Below, one piece after another: positions 1 through 7,635 of a stretch of DNA of 64,000 bases. The notes under the pieces are model-generated. The model did not search any database and was not told the DNA's origin. It saw nothing but the letters and a program-made list of their open reading frames with translations. Every line of letters begins with the position of its first letter. Position 1 is the first letter of the stretch. Made by a program: the position numbers and the translations under genes. The DNA is from UBA10329 sp964500205 (lineage in GTDB: Bacteria > Bacteroidota > Bacteroidia > UBA10329): positions 1 through 64,000 of the forward strand of contig CAZCNS010000003.1 in assembly GCA_964500205.1 (NCBI GenBank), written 5' to 3'.

Positions 1-4
1 AGTA

Positions 5-166
5 CTCTAAGCCCCCCCCCTTCAATTTCTACTATCGTAGATATGGCGAATCAAACTCGGCTATTCAACTCTAAGCCCCCCCTTCAATTTCTACTATCGT
101 AGATACGGCACAATTAAGAAAGTGGAGGTGCTCTAAGCCCCCCCTTCAATTTCTACTATCGTAGAT
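5..166 (+). CRISPR. Type V-A (Cas12a-type) CRISPR array, distal end
   Basis: Three direct repeats lie at 5-42, 69-104 and 131-166, separated by two 26-nt spacers (43-68 and 105-130). Each repeat begins CTCTAAG, has a C-tract, and ends AATTTCTACTATCGTAGAT. That ending is the conserved Cas12a crRNA handle, with a TCTAC/GTAGA stem and a four-base loop. Repeats 2 and 3 are 36 nt, the usual length; repeat 1 has nine Cs instead of seven and is 38 nt. In this orientation the leader and older sequence to the left are outside the window, and repeat 3 is probably the terminal repeat because no further repeat follows. No cas gene is inside the window. Confidence 0.93.
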
Positions 167-199
167 GCGGATCCTTTCGCCTCCGCAAATAGTTTCTAA

Positions 200-346
200 C
201 CCGATGCCCCTGAGCATGTCTATTGCATCCCCTTGGAGGCCATGCAGGGCAACACGCTCACCTTCGAGGACGTGCGCCCCTATTGGAAAAAGACCACCGA
301 GCGCACCGCCTTCTATTGGGACAGCGAGAGCCGCATGTTGCGGTAG
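200..346 (+). pseudogene. C-terminal fragment of an unrecognised gene
   Basis: An open frame runs from just after a stop at 197-199 to TAG at 344-346 and encodes about 48 residues with normal composition (PLEAMQGNTLTFEDVRPYWK is its most protein-like part). It has no good start and directly abuts the CRISPR array. It is probably the tail of a gene truncated when the array end formed, but the family is not recognised. The true status could also be non-coding. Confidence 0.3.
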
Positions 347-445
347 AGGGGCGAATCATCGCGTCTCTGTCCCGCCTGAGGCGCACTCTCTGGGTAACAT
401 CCCGTGAGCAATTGGAATCATTACCTTGCTACCCCACAACATGCC

Positions 446-853
446 ATGAGAACACCACAGAAAGAAGTTTACGTCTGGTTCGGGGTCTTTGCCCTGACCA
501 CCGTGGCCTATCAGCTGGTACAAGACCGGTTGCGTCCGGGCTACACAGGTGAGGAGGCATGGGTGGTCTATCTGCTGGGCGTGGCGCCCAATTTCTTTCC
601 CGCCATAGGGCTGCCTGCCCTGTTCGTCATCCTGCTGCCGGAGGTCATGCGGCAGCAGCCGCCCGATGCATGGAGGGTGCGCCACCGGCACATTGTGGCC
701 AATAGCATTGCCCAGGTCGGTCTGTTGGGTTGGGAATTCATGCAACTGGCCACCAAACGGGGCCATTTCGATTGGCATGATGTGCTGTGGACGCTGATAG
801 GGGCCGCGGTGTTCCAAGCGCTGTGGGCTGGCGCGCACCGGCATCGCAGTTAG
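446..853 (+). CDS. VanZ-like small membrane protein
   Basis: The product is 135 residues if it starts at the ATG at 446; the frame is open from 404, but the extra upstream residues do not look conserved. It has hydrophobic segments near residues 8-24, 39-64 and 117-131. The second includes GVAPNFFPAIGLPALF, and a later FDWHDVLWTLIG resembles the conserved Asp-rich helix of VanZ-family proteins. The role is unknown; VanZ proteins are membrane proteins sometimes linked to glycopeptide tolerance. The assignment rests on motif resemblance only. Its stop overlaps the first base of a T9SS-tail remnant, so this gene lies at a duplication junction. Confidence 0.6.
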   Translation: MRTPQKEVYVWFGVFALTTVAYQLVQDRLRPGYTGEEAWVVYLLGVAPNFFPAIGLPALFVILLPEVMRQQPPDAWRVRHRHIVANSIAQVGLLGWEFMQLATKRGHFDWHDVLWTLIGAAVFQALWAGAHRHRS

Positions 854-939
854 AGCCGCTGCCTGTGGCAACGGGTGTTTATGTTAAGCGCGTGGAGACG
901 GGTAGGGTAGTGGAAACGCGGAGGGTGCTGCTGAGATAG
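853..939 (+). pseudogene. Remnant of a T9SS type A sorting-domain C-terminus
   Basis: Read in the frame ending at TAG 937-939, this stretch gives GVYVKRVETGRVVETRRVLL followed by Arg and stop. The last beta-strand of the intact T9SS protein at 3959-7252 ends almost identically (GIYIVRVETEKGVETRRVLL). Only about 28 codons remain and there is no start. It is therefore the broken tail of a second T9SS cargo gene, lost upstream of the duplication junction. Confidence 0.7.
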
Positions 940-1216
940 GCCGCCAGCCTTTGGCCTTAAGCTGCAAGCCACAAGCCATTAGTTTCAAGCACTGACGGAT
1001 AAAACGTTTGACGATAAACTCAACCGCTATAAGCTTATGGCTCGCAGCTAAAGGCTTATGGCTTTCAAAAAGAAACCATGAAACGCAACTACACCCGCCC
1101 ATCCATCCGCAAAGTGACCATAGACAAGGAGATCAGCATGGTGATGATGTCGCCACCCACAGAGCCGGGCGTGGGCATCATGCCCAAGGGCTTGAATATC
1201 TTGCGGTGGATGAGGT
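891..1216 (+). repeat. Direct duplication, copy 1 (partner at 7205-7533)
   Basis: About 330 bp are nearly identical to 7205-7533. Each copy contains the last codons of a T9SS sorting domain, a short spacer rich in AAGCC/GGCTT words that can pair, and a small ORF. The two copies bracket the two-component pair and the T9SS surface protein, so the 6 kb between them forms a repeat-bounded cassette. Confidence 0.85.
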
Positions 1217-1218
1217 GA
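1078..1218 (+). CDS. Small conserved protein, 46 residues, copy 1
   Basis: The ORF runs from ATG 1078 to TGA 1216-1218. The protein begins MKRNYTRPSIRKVTIDKEIS, followed by a Met-rich MVMMSPPTEPG segment and the ending GLNILRWMR. It matches the protein at 7391-7534 almost residue for residue. Differences cluster at residues 2-5 and at synonymous sites, which suggests it is or recently was translated. The pattern YxxPSIRxVxxDxEISMxMMS resembles widespread short Bacteroidota proteins of unknown function. Nothing shows a signal peptide or a modification enzyme. A short peptide of regulatory or precursor type is possible but unproven. Confidence 0.55.
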   Translation: MKRNYTRPSIRKVTIDKEISMVMMSPPTEPGVGIMPKGLNILRWMR

Positions 1219-1251
1219 ATCAATCGGATGGGAATCATGTTGACGTAACGC

Positions 1252-1281
1252 TTTGTCGGCTTGGTCGGCCGTCTATCTTTG
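1252..1281 (+). promoter_or_regulatory. Bacteroidota-type promoter for the response regulator
   Basis: TTTG at 1252-1255 and TATCTTTG at 1274-1281 match the -33 TTTG and -7 TAnnTTTG boxes of the Bacteroidota primary sigma factor, with an 18-nt spacer. The -7 box ends five bases before the GTG at 1287, so the transcript would have almost no 5' leader. No experimental support is visible. Confidence 0.45.
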
Positions 1282-1286
1282 ATCCC

Positions 1287-1898
1287 GTGTTTCGCATCGG
1301 GATCATAGACGACCACCAACTGTTTACAGACGGGTTGTCATCCGCACTGAGAATAAAGGATGAGGTGACCTCGGTAGAGGTGCTCAATAGCCCGGAAACC
1401 GCTGAGGAATGGTTCTCTGACAAAGATTTTGATGTGGTTATGTTGGACGTGATGATGCCTTCCATGTCAGGTGTGGAACTTATCCCGCTCATCATGAAGA
1501 AAGGCATCAAAGTGCTTGTCGTCACCTCGCGCAGCGATCGGGAGATGCTGAAACGCTGCATGGCCAGCGGAGCGCATGGATTCTGCTCCAAGAACACCTC
1601 CGTGGCCGAACTGCTGAGTGCCATGCAAAAGTTGATGCAGGGTGAGACTTATGTGTGCTCAGGTCTTGGCGTTAATGCTGAACCGCGAACTGAGCTACAA
1701 GAGCTCACTGACAGGGAGAAGGAGGTGATTCGATTGTTGGCGAAAGGCTACTCCTCCAGACTTATCGCTGAGGAACTGTTCATCACAGAGCACACGGTAA
1801 ACACACATCGCAAGCGCATGTTGCGTAAGTATGGGTGCAATACCACCACAGCCCTTATTGACAAGCTGGTCATGGCCGGGGTGGACCTGTCGGCTTGA
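1287..1898 (+). CDS. NarL/FixJ-type response regulator
   Basis: A receiver domain covers residues 1-115, with acidic pair D8-D9, phosphoacceptor D54 (in VVMLDVMMP), T80 and K102. A LuxR-type helix-turn-helix follows at about residues 138-200 (LTDREKEVIRLLAKGYSSRL, then TEHTVNTHRKRM). The start is taken at GTG 1287 because receiver domains of this family begin with xxRIGIIDDH; the frame is open farther upstream, but that part belongs to the duplicated segment. The 3' end overlaps the convergent sensor kinase by 29 bp. This kinase is its probable partner, and the T9SS protein beside it is a plausible target. Confidence 0.88.
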   Translation: MFRIGIIDDHQLFTDGLSSALRIKDEVTSVEVLNSPETAEEWFSDKDFDVVMLDVMMPSMSGVELIPLIMKKGIKVLVVTSRSDREMLKRCMASGAHGFCSKNTSVAELLSAMQKLMQGETYVCSGLGVNAEPRTELQELTDREKEVIRLLAKGYSSRLIAEELFITEHTVNTHRKRMLRKYGCNTTTALIDKLVMAGVDLSA

Positions 1899-3825
1899 AC
1901 TGAAGTTCCACGCAGGTGCCCCCTCCGTTCGGGGTGTGAATATCAAGTTTGGCACCGTGCTTCTCAGACAGATGTCGGAGATTGGCAAGCCCTATCCCAT
2001 TGGAATCGGCACCCATGCCCTTCCCATTGTCCGTGATCCGTATTGTGAGCAGCTGGTCCTTAAAGATGCTTTCAACCGTCACCTCTGTTCCCTCCGAATG
2101 CTTCATGGCGTTACTGATGCCTTCATGCATCACACGATACATCAGCATGCGTTCTGTGTCGGTCAGGTTGTCAATTACCTCAGGATGATCCAACAGCAGG
2201 TTGAGTTCCAGAGGGCCTGGCCTGAAGCGGTTCTCTAAGAAGGCTGCCAGTCGTTCCTGAAAGCGTGCCCCCTCATATTCTCCGAACGGGAGCAGCTCAT
2301 GCGAGAGGTCACGCACCTGCCCGTAGAGGGCATCGAGCCTTTGGCGCAAGTCTGCAAGCTGCACTTCGCGTTGTTTCGGTTCTGAGATGCTGTTGATGTA
2401 GTCGGTGAGATAGGTCATACCTGAAAGCGATCCCGCTACGGTGTCGTGCAGAATGCTGGAGATGCGTCTGCGCTCCTCCTCCACGGCCATCAGCATCTGC
2501 CGGTCATTCTCATGCTGCTGGTCGAACAGGAGCCGCTCGACCTGCTGTCTTCGAGCGCGGTAAATGGTGAGGGCCATGCCGGCTATGAGTACAATGAGGA
2601 GCAGCAGCGAGATGCCCAGCAAAAGCCTCTGCTGGTTCCGCACGTCCTCACGCAGCTGCGCTGCCTCCAGTTCTGCGATACGTGCATCCTTCCGCTCCGA
2701 CTCGTACTGAGCGTTGAGGCGTGCGAGGGTCTCCTCCAGTTCCTGCTCATGGATCTCATCCTTCACGTCTGCCAGTTGCTTTTGCAGACGGTACGCCTCC
2801 AAGTGATCGTCAAGCGAATCTGCCGCTTCCACCATCACCCTAAGCAGTTCGCGTTTCACATGGGGCTGGTCAAAGCGATAGCTCAGGCCCTGTTCGGCCG
2901 CCTTTCTGGCATCTCTGTATATTACGTTCTTGTTCTGCGCATTGGCCAGTTGCTGATAGGCGTTGGCGATCATAAGTGCGTTGCCGGTGCGTTCGATGGC
3001 AGCGAGTGATCCCTCGGTCATGTTGAGGTATTCCGGGTAATCTCCTTTATCGTGAAAAGCAAATCCCATGATCTGTGCGGCCCGTGATTCCATGTAGTGA
3101 AAGCCATGCTCGCGGCCAACTTCCATGCCCTGAATGGCATAGTGCAGTGCGGAGTCCAGTTCGCCAGTGTTGTATTTCAGGAATGCAAGGTTGAGGTATG
3201 CTCCGTTCAATAGTTTCTCAGTCGGTGCGTGTTTGCCAAGTCGGTAGGCAAGGTGAGCGGCCTCGCTGGCCCGTGTCATGTTACCTGCCATGGCATGGTA
3301 GCCGGTGAGCTGATTGCTGCCCGCTACGATGGCTGCCGTGTCAGTGACGCCTGCATCCAGACGCTTCTGAACCGCCACGCAGTGCAGGCCGAACAGCTCT
3401 CCTTCAGGCATTTCTGCGTAGGTCTGCGCCAGCAGGATATGCAGCCAGAGGCTGGTGTTCTGATACTTGGAGTCATCCTGTTCCATAGGCAAGAGCAAGG
3501 TCTCAGCCCGTTGGAGACGCCTCAGTCTTGCATCTATGCCGTCCTGACCCAGCATGGCCTGCATCATCAGCATGCGGGCAACTTGGAGAGGAGCCTGACC
3601 GATGGTGTCATGCTGTTGGAGGAATTCCTCGGCCTCCTGAAGGCAGCAGCCCGAAGTGGCGCAGTGGAATACATGATCGAGTCGCGCTGAAGTAGCACCC
3701 GCAGCTGTGGTCACGGCATGCTTCGCACAAGGCCACTGAGCTTGTACTGTCTTAAAGGGCAGGAGTAGCCAAAGCGACAGAAAACATCCTGCAATAACCC
3801 TCATGGGGAGAAAACGCGCTTTCAT
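1870..3825 (-). CDS. TPR-containing sensor histidine kinase (HisKA_3 type)
   Basis: The product is 651 residues from the ATG at 3825; an upstream in-frame ATG at 3858 would precede the signal peptide. Residues 1-30 look like a signal peptide. TPR-like helices span about 60-355, a coiled coil 356-400, and a transmembrane helix about 402-422. The dimerisation/phosphoacceptor box has H460 within RRRISSILHDTVAGSL. A C-terminal HATPase domain carries GISNAMKHS, the DNGKG box and GIGLANL. This architecture is the common Bacteroidota partner of LuxR-type regulators, and it sits tail-to-tail with one. The periplasmic TPR region presumably senses an unknown signal. Confidence 0.9.
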   Translation of the reverse strand: MKARFLPMRVIAGCFLSLWLLLPFKTVQAQWPCAKHAVTTAAGATSARLDHVFHCATSGCCLQEAEEFLQQHDTIGQAPLQVARMLMMQAMLGQDGIDARLRRLQRAETLLLPMEQDDSKYQNTSLWLHILLAQTYAEMPEGELFGLHCVAVQKRLDAGVTDTAAIVAGSNQLTGYHAMAGNMTRASEAAHLAYRLGKHAPTEKLLNGAYLNLAFLKYNTGELDSALHYAIQGMEVGREHGFHYMESRAAQIMGFAFHDKGDYPEYLNMTEGSLAAIERTGNALMIANAYQQLANAQNKNVIYRDARKAAEQGLSYRFDQPHVKRELLRVMVEAADSLDDHLEAYRLQKQLADVKDEIHEQELEETLARLNAQYESERKDARIAELEAAQLREDVRNQQRLLLGISLLLLIVLIAGMALTIYRARRQQVERLLFDQQHENDRQMLMAVEEERRRISSILHDTVAGSLSGMTYLTDYINSISEPKQREVQLADLRQRLDALYGQVRDLSHELLPFGEYEGARFQERLAAFLENRFRPGPLELNLLLDHPEVIDNLTDTERMLMYRVMHEGISNAMKHSEGTEVTVESIFKDQLLTIRITDNGKGMGADSNGIGLANLRHLSEKHGAKLDIHTPNGGGTCVELQFKPTGPPRP

Positions 3826-3873
3826 CGATTCTGAGGGTAAACATAGCGTTATCCACATTCCATATGTCTAAAT

Positions 3874-3890
3874 ATGGTGAAATTCACCAT
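3874..3890. promoter_or_regulatory. Palindromic candidate operator
   Basis: ATGGTGAA, one central A, then TTCACCAT form a perfect 8-bp inverted repeat in the 133-bp divergent space between the sensor kinase and the T9SS protein gene. Its location suggests a binding site, possibly for the neighbouring LuxR-type regulator; this is inference. Confidence 0.4.
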
Positions 3891-3958
3891 TTGTGGGTAC
3901 AAACTTTTCTTGCAAATGGTACGTAATTGCCTCCCGAAACCCATTAACAGGAATGACC

Positions 3959-6900
3959 ATGAAAAAACTCTCTTTACTCCCGATTCTTCTTGCTCTGATG
4001 GCATGGACCATGCCCGATGCCGTAGCACAGAACCTTGTCGTATCCGGTGCGCCTGATGTAGATTTTAACGGCACTTATGTGCCATCTGGGACTGAGAATG
4101 GCAAGACCCTGTACCGGTTCGCTGCCAACAACAAGGTGATGTTTTATGATTTTGGCCGATGGGGAATCGATGAAGATTTCGGTTGCTGTTACTGTTGTGG
4201 TAGGTACGAGGCCAACGGCAGTGATGATACGCCTCCCGCTTCAGGTTGGGAGGATTTCGGCCTTCCTGTTCCTGGCATGTCTGTGCTGCCCGAAGGCCGC
4301 GCCCTCACCTACAGCCCTGCGCTCTTTCGAGAGACCCCGTCCAATGACGGCTCCATGGGGAACACCATCACCATCACCTACAACGGCTTCGGGGGAGATT
4401 TTCTCACGGGCACTGTGGGTGAGAATTATGTGGCAAGTGGCAAGGTCACCGTAAGCAACGTTCCGGCAGGTCTCAGCGCATCCATCATCCTTTCTGCGTC
4501 CAACACGCTCACTTTCGCACTCAATGGCAGTGCCACCTCCCATACCAATGGTGATGATGTGAGCAACCTCACCGTGGTATTCAGTGACCTCGCATTCGAC
4601 CAGGGCGATGCATTTGATGTTTTCGGATATGACCGGGCGAACCTTGTGGTCGATTTCCGTGGACTGCTCACTGTGTGTGCCTCCGGTTGCAACCACAGCA
4701 CCATTCAGGCTGCTGTAAATGCCGCCTCAGATAACGATGTCATTCAGTTGGCGGCAGAGACGTTCACGCAATCGACCGTCATGGTCGGTAAGTCTTTATT
4801 GATCATTGGGGCAGGGGCCGGTCAGACCATTGTGCAGGCTAATGCAAATCCCGGAGTGGCCGGGCATCGGGTCTTTCAAATGGTAGGATTCACTGCCGAC
4901 ATTGTGTTTACAGACCTCACTATCAGACATGGTCACCTGACATCAGGTTTCGGTGCCGGGGTCTATGGCGATCAAGTCGCCTCCGTGGAGCTGCGCAGAT
5001 GTGAGGTGGTCAACAATAGCACCAGTGCGAGCAGTGCTTTCGGAGCGGCCATCTACTTTACAGGTGGTCCGTTGAGATTGTATGATTGTCTCATTGCCAA
5101 TAATACCGCGCATTGCACAGGTTCGAACCCATCGGCAGGCGGTGCCATTGAGTGCCAGGAGTTGGAAGCTGTTAACTGCACCTTTTCCGGCAATCAGCTC
5201 ACACGCGTGTCTGGCACGAATTCCCGAGGTGGTGCGATCAATGCCTTTTTGGGGGGGGCGAAGGTTATTCGCAACTGCACTTTTACAGGCAACAGCAGTC
5301 CGGGTTTTGGAGGAGCGGTCCATTTTGATAATGCGGATAACGTTGTGATGGAGAACGTCATACTCTATGACAACAGCGCGCCCACAGGTGCGGACCTTTA
5401 TCGAAATGGGGGTACGGTCAATGCCAGCCATTGTATCATCGGCAGCTCTGCCGCGAACTCCGGCAACGCGATCAACGGCACATCCCTCAACATCAGCACT
5501 TCTGATCCGCTGCTCGAGGCATTGGCCGACAACGGTGGGCCTACATTCACCCATGCCATCGGAGTGGGCAGCCCGGCCATCGGTGCAGGCACTTCCACAG
5601 GCGCACCCACTCTCGACCAGCGCGGCTATGCCCGCATTGGTGCCATTGACATCGGGGCGTATCAGGCCAACGGTGTGCCATCTTGGACGGGCATCGTCAG
5701 CAACATCTGGAACAACCCCGCCAACTGGGCCGGTGGCGCAGTGCCCGGTGGGGATGATGACGCCTACATCACCTCCGATGTCATTATCACCGATGACCCT
5801 GACGCGCCCGCCACGTGCAACAACCTTACGATTGTCGGTGGTGCGAACCTGTGGGTGCGCCCCGGTAAGGCCCTTACTGTGGAAGGCAACATGACCGTGA
5901 ATGGCTCTGCTACATTGGAGAGCAGCGCCACGGGCACCGGCACCATCATCACCCTCGGCACGGTGGGCGGCAGCGGTACTTTCATTGCGCAGCAGTACCT
6001 CACCGGCAGCGGGGGCGGCACGCCTGACGGCCGCCACTGGTACGTGGCCCCAACGGTGGGCAACACCAACAGCGGGGCGTTCTCCGCAGCGGGCGACAAC
6101 CGCCTTTGGGCGCACGATGAGGTGGCCGAGGCCGGAGGCTCCAATGGCGCAGGCTGGAGCGAGATCACTGACGATGCCACTGCCCTGAGCTCCATGCGTG
6201 GTTATCTCGCCCGCTTTGGTGCCACCGAGACGGTAGAATACTCAGGGGGCGTATTCAATACCGGCAACCTAAGCCTCACAGACCTCAGCCGCACAGGCAC
6301 GACCAACAGCAGGCGTGGCTACCAGCTCGTTGCCAATCCCTATCCGAGCTTCCTCAACTGGGATGATGCCTACAGTGCCGGTAGCATCAACCTGCTGCCC
6401 ACGGTCTGGTACCGTACAGAGCAGTCAGGTAGCATGGTCTTCGCCACCTACAATGCCCTGCTGGGCGAGGGTGTGCTGGGCGCCACGCGCGACATCCATC
6501 CAGGACAGGCATTCTGGGTTCGGGTCGATGGGGACGGCAATACAGGTATCCTCGCGGTGAACAACGACATGCGCAGCCACCGCGATGCAGAGACCATGCG
6601 CGATGGCATCGACCTGATCCGCCTCACACTGACCAACGGGACGCAAACCGATGAGTCGATGGTCTTCTTCAACGACCTGGCCAGCAACGGTGCCGACATC
6701 TACGACTCGGAGAAGCAGATGGCCCCTGCCGAGGTGCCGCAGCTCTGGAGCAATGTTGAGGGCACAAGGATGGCCATCAACGGCATCAATAGCCCCGAGA
6801 CGCAGCCCACCGTGCCGCTCGGCATCCGCGTGCAGAGTGCGGGCAACTACACCATCACAGCCACCGAGCTGGACCTGCCCGTGGGCGCATGGTTGGAGGA

Positions 6901-7252
6901 CATTGCCACTGGCGCATTCCAGAGCCTCGACAGCGAGCCGAGCTACACCTTCACGAGCGAAGGCGGCACGGTCAACGGCCGCTTCGTGCTGCATTTCTCT
7001 GCACAGGTAGTCGGCTTGGACGAGATGGCATCGGGCATCGACATCTTTTCCTTCGAAAAGAACATCAACATCATCCTCAGCGAGGAGACCCGTGGCGTGG
7101 CAACCGTGATGGACATGGCAGGACGTGTCATCACCACCTCTGCGTTGCAAGGCCAGCGCACCACCATCCCGATGGACGTTACCACCGGCATCTACATCGT
7201 TCGCGTGGAGACGGAGAAAGGAGTGGAAACGCGGAGGGTGCTGCTGAGATAG
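3959..7252 (+). CDS. T9SS-exported beta-helix surface protein (choice-of-anchor Q type)
   Basis: The product is 1,097 residues from ATG 3959 (an ATG two codons earlier is also possible). MKKLSLLPILLALMAWTMP leads a signal peptide ending near AVAQ. The middle carries right-handed beta-helix/polymorphic-membrane-protein repeats with small-residue turns (GGAIECQE, GGAINAFLGG, GGAVHFDNADN), then a choice-of-anchor Q segment (DNGGPTFTHAIGVGSPAIGA, then DQRG and GAIDIGAYQ). The last ~75 residues are a T9SS type A sorting domain ending VETRRVLLR. It should be secreted across the outer membrane and surface-attached or released. The two-component pair lies directly upstream. The long antisense ORFs over this gene are shadows of its high GC content. 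Confidence 0.9.
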   Translation: MKKLSLLPILLALMAWTMPDAVAQNLVVSGAPDVDFNGTYVPSGTENGKTLYRFAANNKVMFYDFGRWGIDEDFGCCYCCGRYEANGSDDTPPASGWEDFGLPVPGMSVLPEGRALTYSPALFRETPSNDGSMGNTITITYNGFGGDFLTGTVGENYVASGKVTVSNVPAGLSASIILSASNTLTFALNGSATSHTNGDDVSNLTVVFSDLAFDQGDAFDVFGYDRANLVVDFRGLLTVCASGCNHSTIQAAVNAASDNDVIQLAAETFTQSTVMVGKSLLIIGAGAGQTIVQANANPGVAGHRVFQMVGFTADIVFTDLTIRHGHLTSGFGAGVYGDQVASVELRRCEVVNNSTSASSAFGAAIYFTGGPLRLYDCLIANNTAHCTGSNPSAGGAIECQELEAVNCTFSGNQLTRVSGTNSRGGAINAFLGGAKVIRNCTFTGNSSPGFGGAVHFDNADNVVMENVILYDNSAPTGADLYRNGGTVNASHCIIGSSAANSGNAINGTSLNISTSDPLLEALADNGGPTFTHAIGVGSPAIGAGTSTGAPTLDQRGYARIGAIDIGAYQANGVPSWTGIVSNIWNNPANWAGGAVPGGDDDAYITSDVIITDDPDAPATCNNLTIVGGANLWVRPGKALTVEGNMTVNGSATLESSATGTGTIITLGTVGGSGTFIAQQYLTGSGGGTPDGRHWYVAPTVGNTNSGAFSAAGDNRLWAHDEVAEAGGSNGAGWSEITDDATALSSMRGYLARFGATETVEYSGGVFNTGNLSLTDLSRTGTTNSRRGYQLVANPYPSFLNWDDAYSAGSINLLPTVWYRTEQSGSMVFATYNALLGEGVLGATRDIHPGQAFWVRVDGDGNTGILAVNNDMRSHRDAETMRDGIDLIRLTLTNGTQTDESMVFFNDLASNGADIYDSEKQMAPAEVPQLWSNVEGTRMAINGINSPETQPTVPLGIRVQSAGNYTITATELDLPVGAWLEDIATGAFQSLDSEPSYTFTSEGGTVNGRFVLHFSAQVVGLDEMASGIDIFSFEKNINIILSEETRGVATVMDMAGRVITTSALQGQRTTIPMDVTTGIYIVRVETEKGVETRRVLLR

Positions 7253-7533
7253 GCCGCAAGCCTTTGGCCTTAAGCTGCAAGCCACAAGCCATTAGCTTCA
7301 AGCACTGACGGATAAAACGTTTGACGATAAACTCAACCGCTATAAGCTTATGGCTCGCAGCTAACGGCTTATGGCTTTCAAAAAGAAACCATGAAAAAGA
7401 AGACCTACACCCGCCCATCCATCCGCAAAGTGACCATCGACAAGGAGATCAGCATGGTGATGATGTCGCCACCCACAGAGCCGGGTGTGGGCATCATGCC
7501 CAAGGGGTTGAATATCTTGCGGTGGATGAGGTA
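7205..7533 (+). repeat. Direct duplication, copy 2 (partner at 891-1216)
   Basis: This is the intact form of the duplicated segment: the last 16 codons of the T9SS protein, the spacer and the small ORF. Copy 2 is connected to a complete T9SS gene, so copy 1, with only a tail fragment, looks like the derived or truncated copy. Confidence 0.85.
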
Positions 7534-7534
7534 G
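7391..7534 (+). CDS. Small conserved protein, 47 residues, copy 2
   Basis: The ORF runs from ATG 7391 to TAG 7532-7534. The protein begins MKKKTYTRPSIRKVTIDKE and then follows the same sequence as the copy at 1078-1218. It lies 138 bp after the T9SS gene, so it may be cotranscribed with it. Having two near-identical copies, each following a T9SS tail, suggests a functional link to the exported protein or simple hitchhiking in the duplication. Function is unknown. Confidence 0.55.
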   Translation: MKKKTYTRPSIRKVTIDKEISMVMMSPPTEPGVGIMPKGLNILRWMR

Positions 7535-7635
7535 AGGACGGAGAACCTGATACACCCTGACTGTAATGTCACGGCAAAAGGTTCAATAAAGCGGAATCTC
7601 CCTTGTGCTTTGTAGTTGCCTAAGTCAGCTTTTCA

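Noticed and set aside
4943..6115. 390-residue open frame antisense to the T9SS protein gene
   Set aside because: Rich in Arg, Ala, Gly and His with no motif; a shadow of the GC-rich beta-helix repeats on the other strand. The same holds for 6425-7285.
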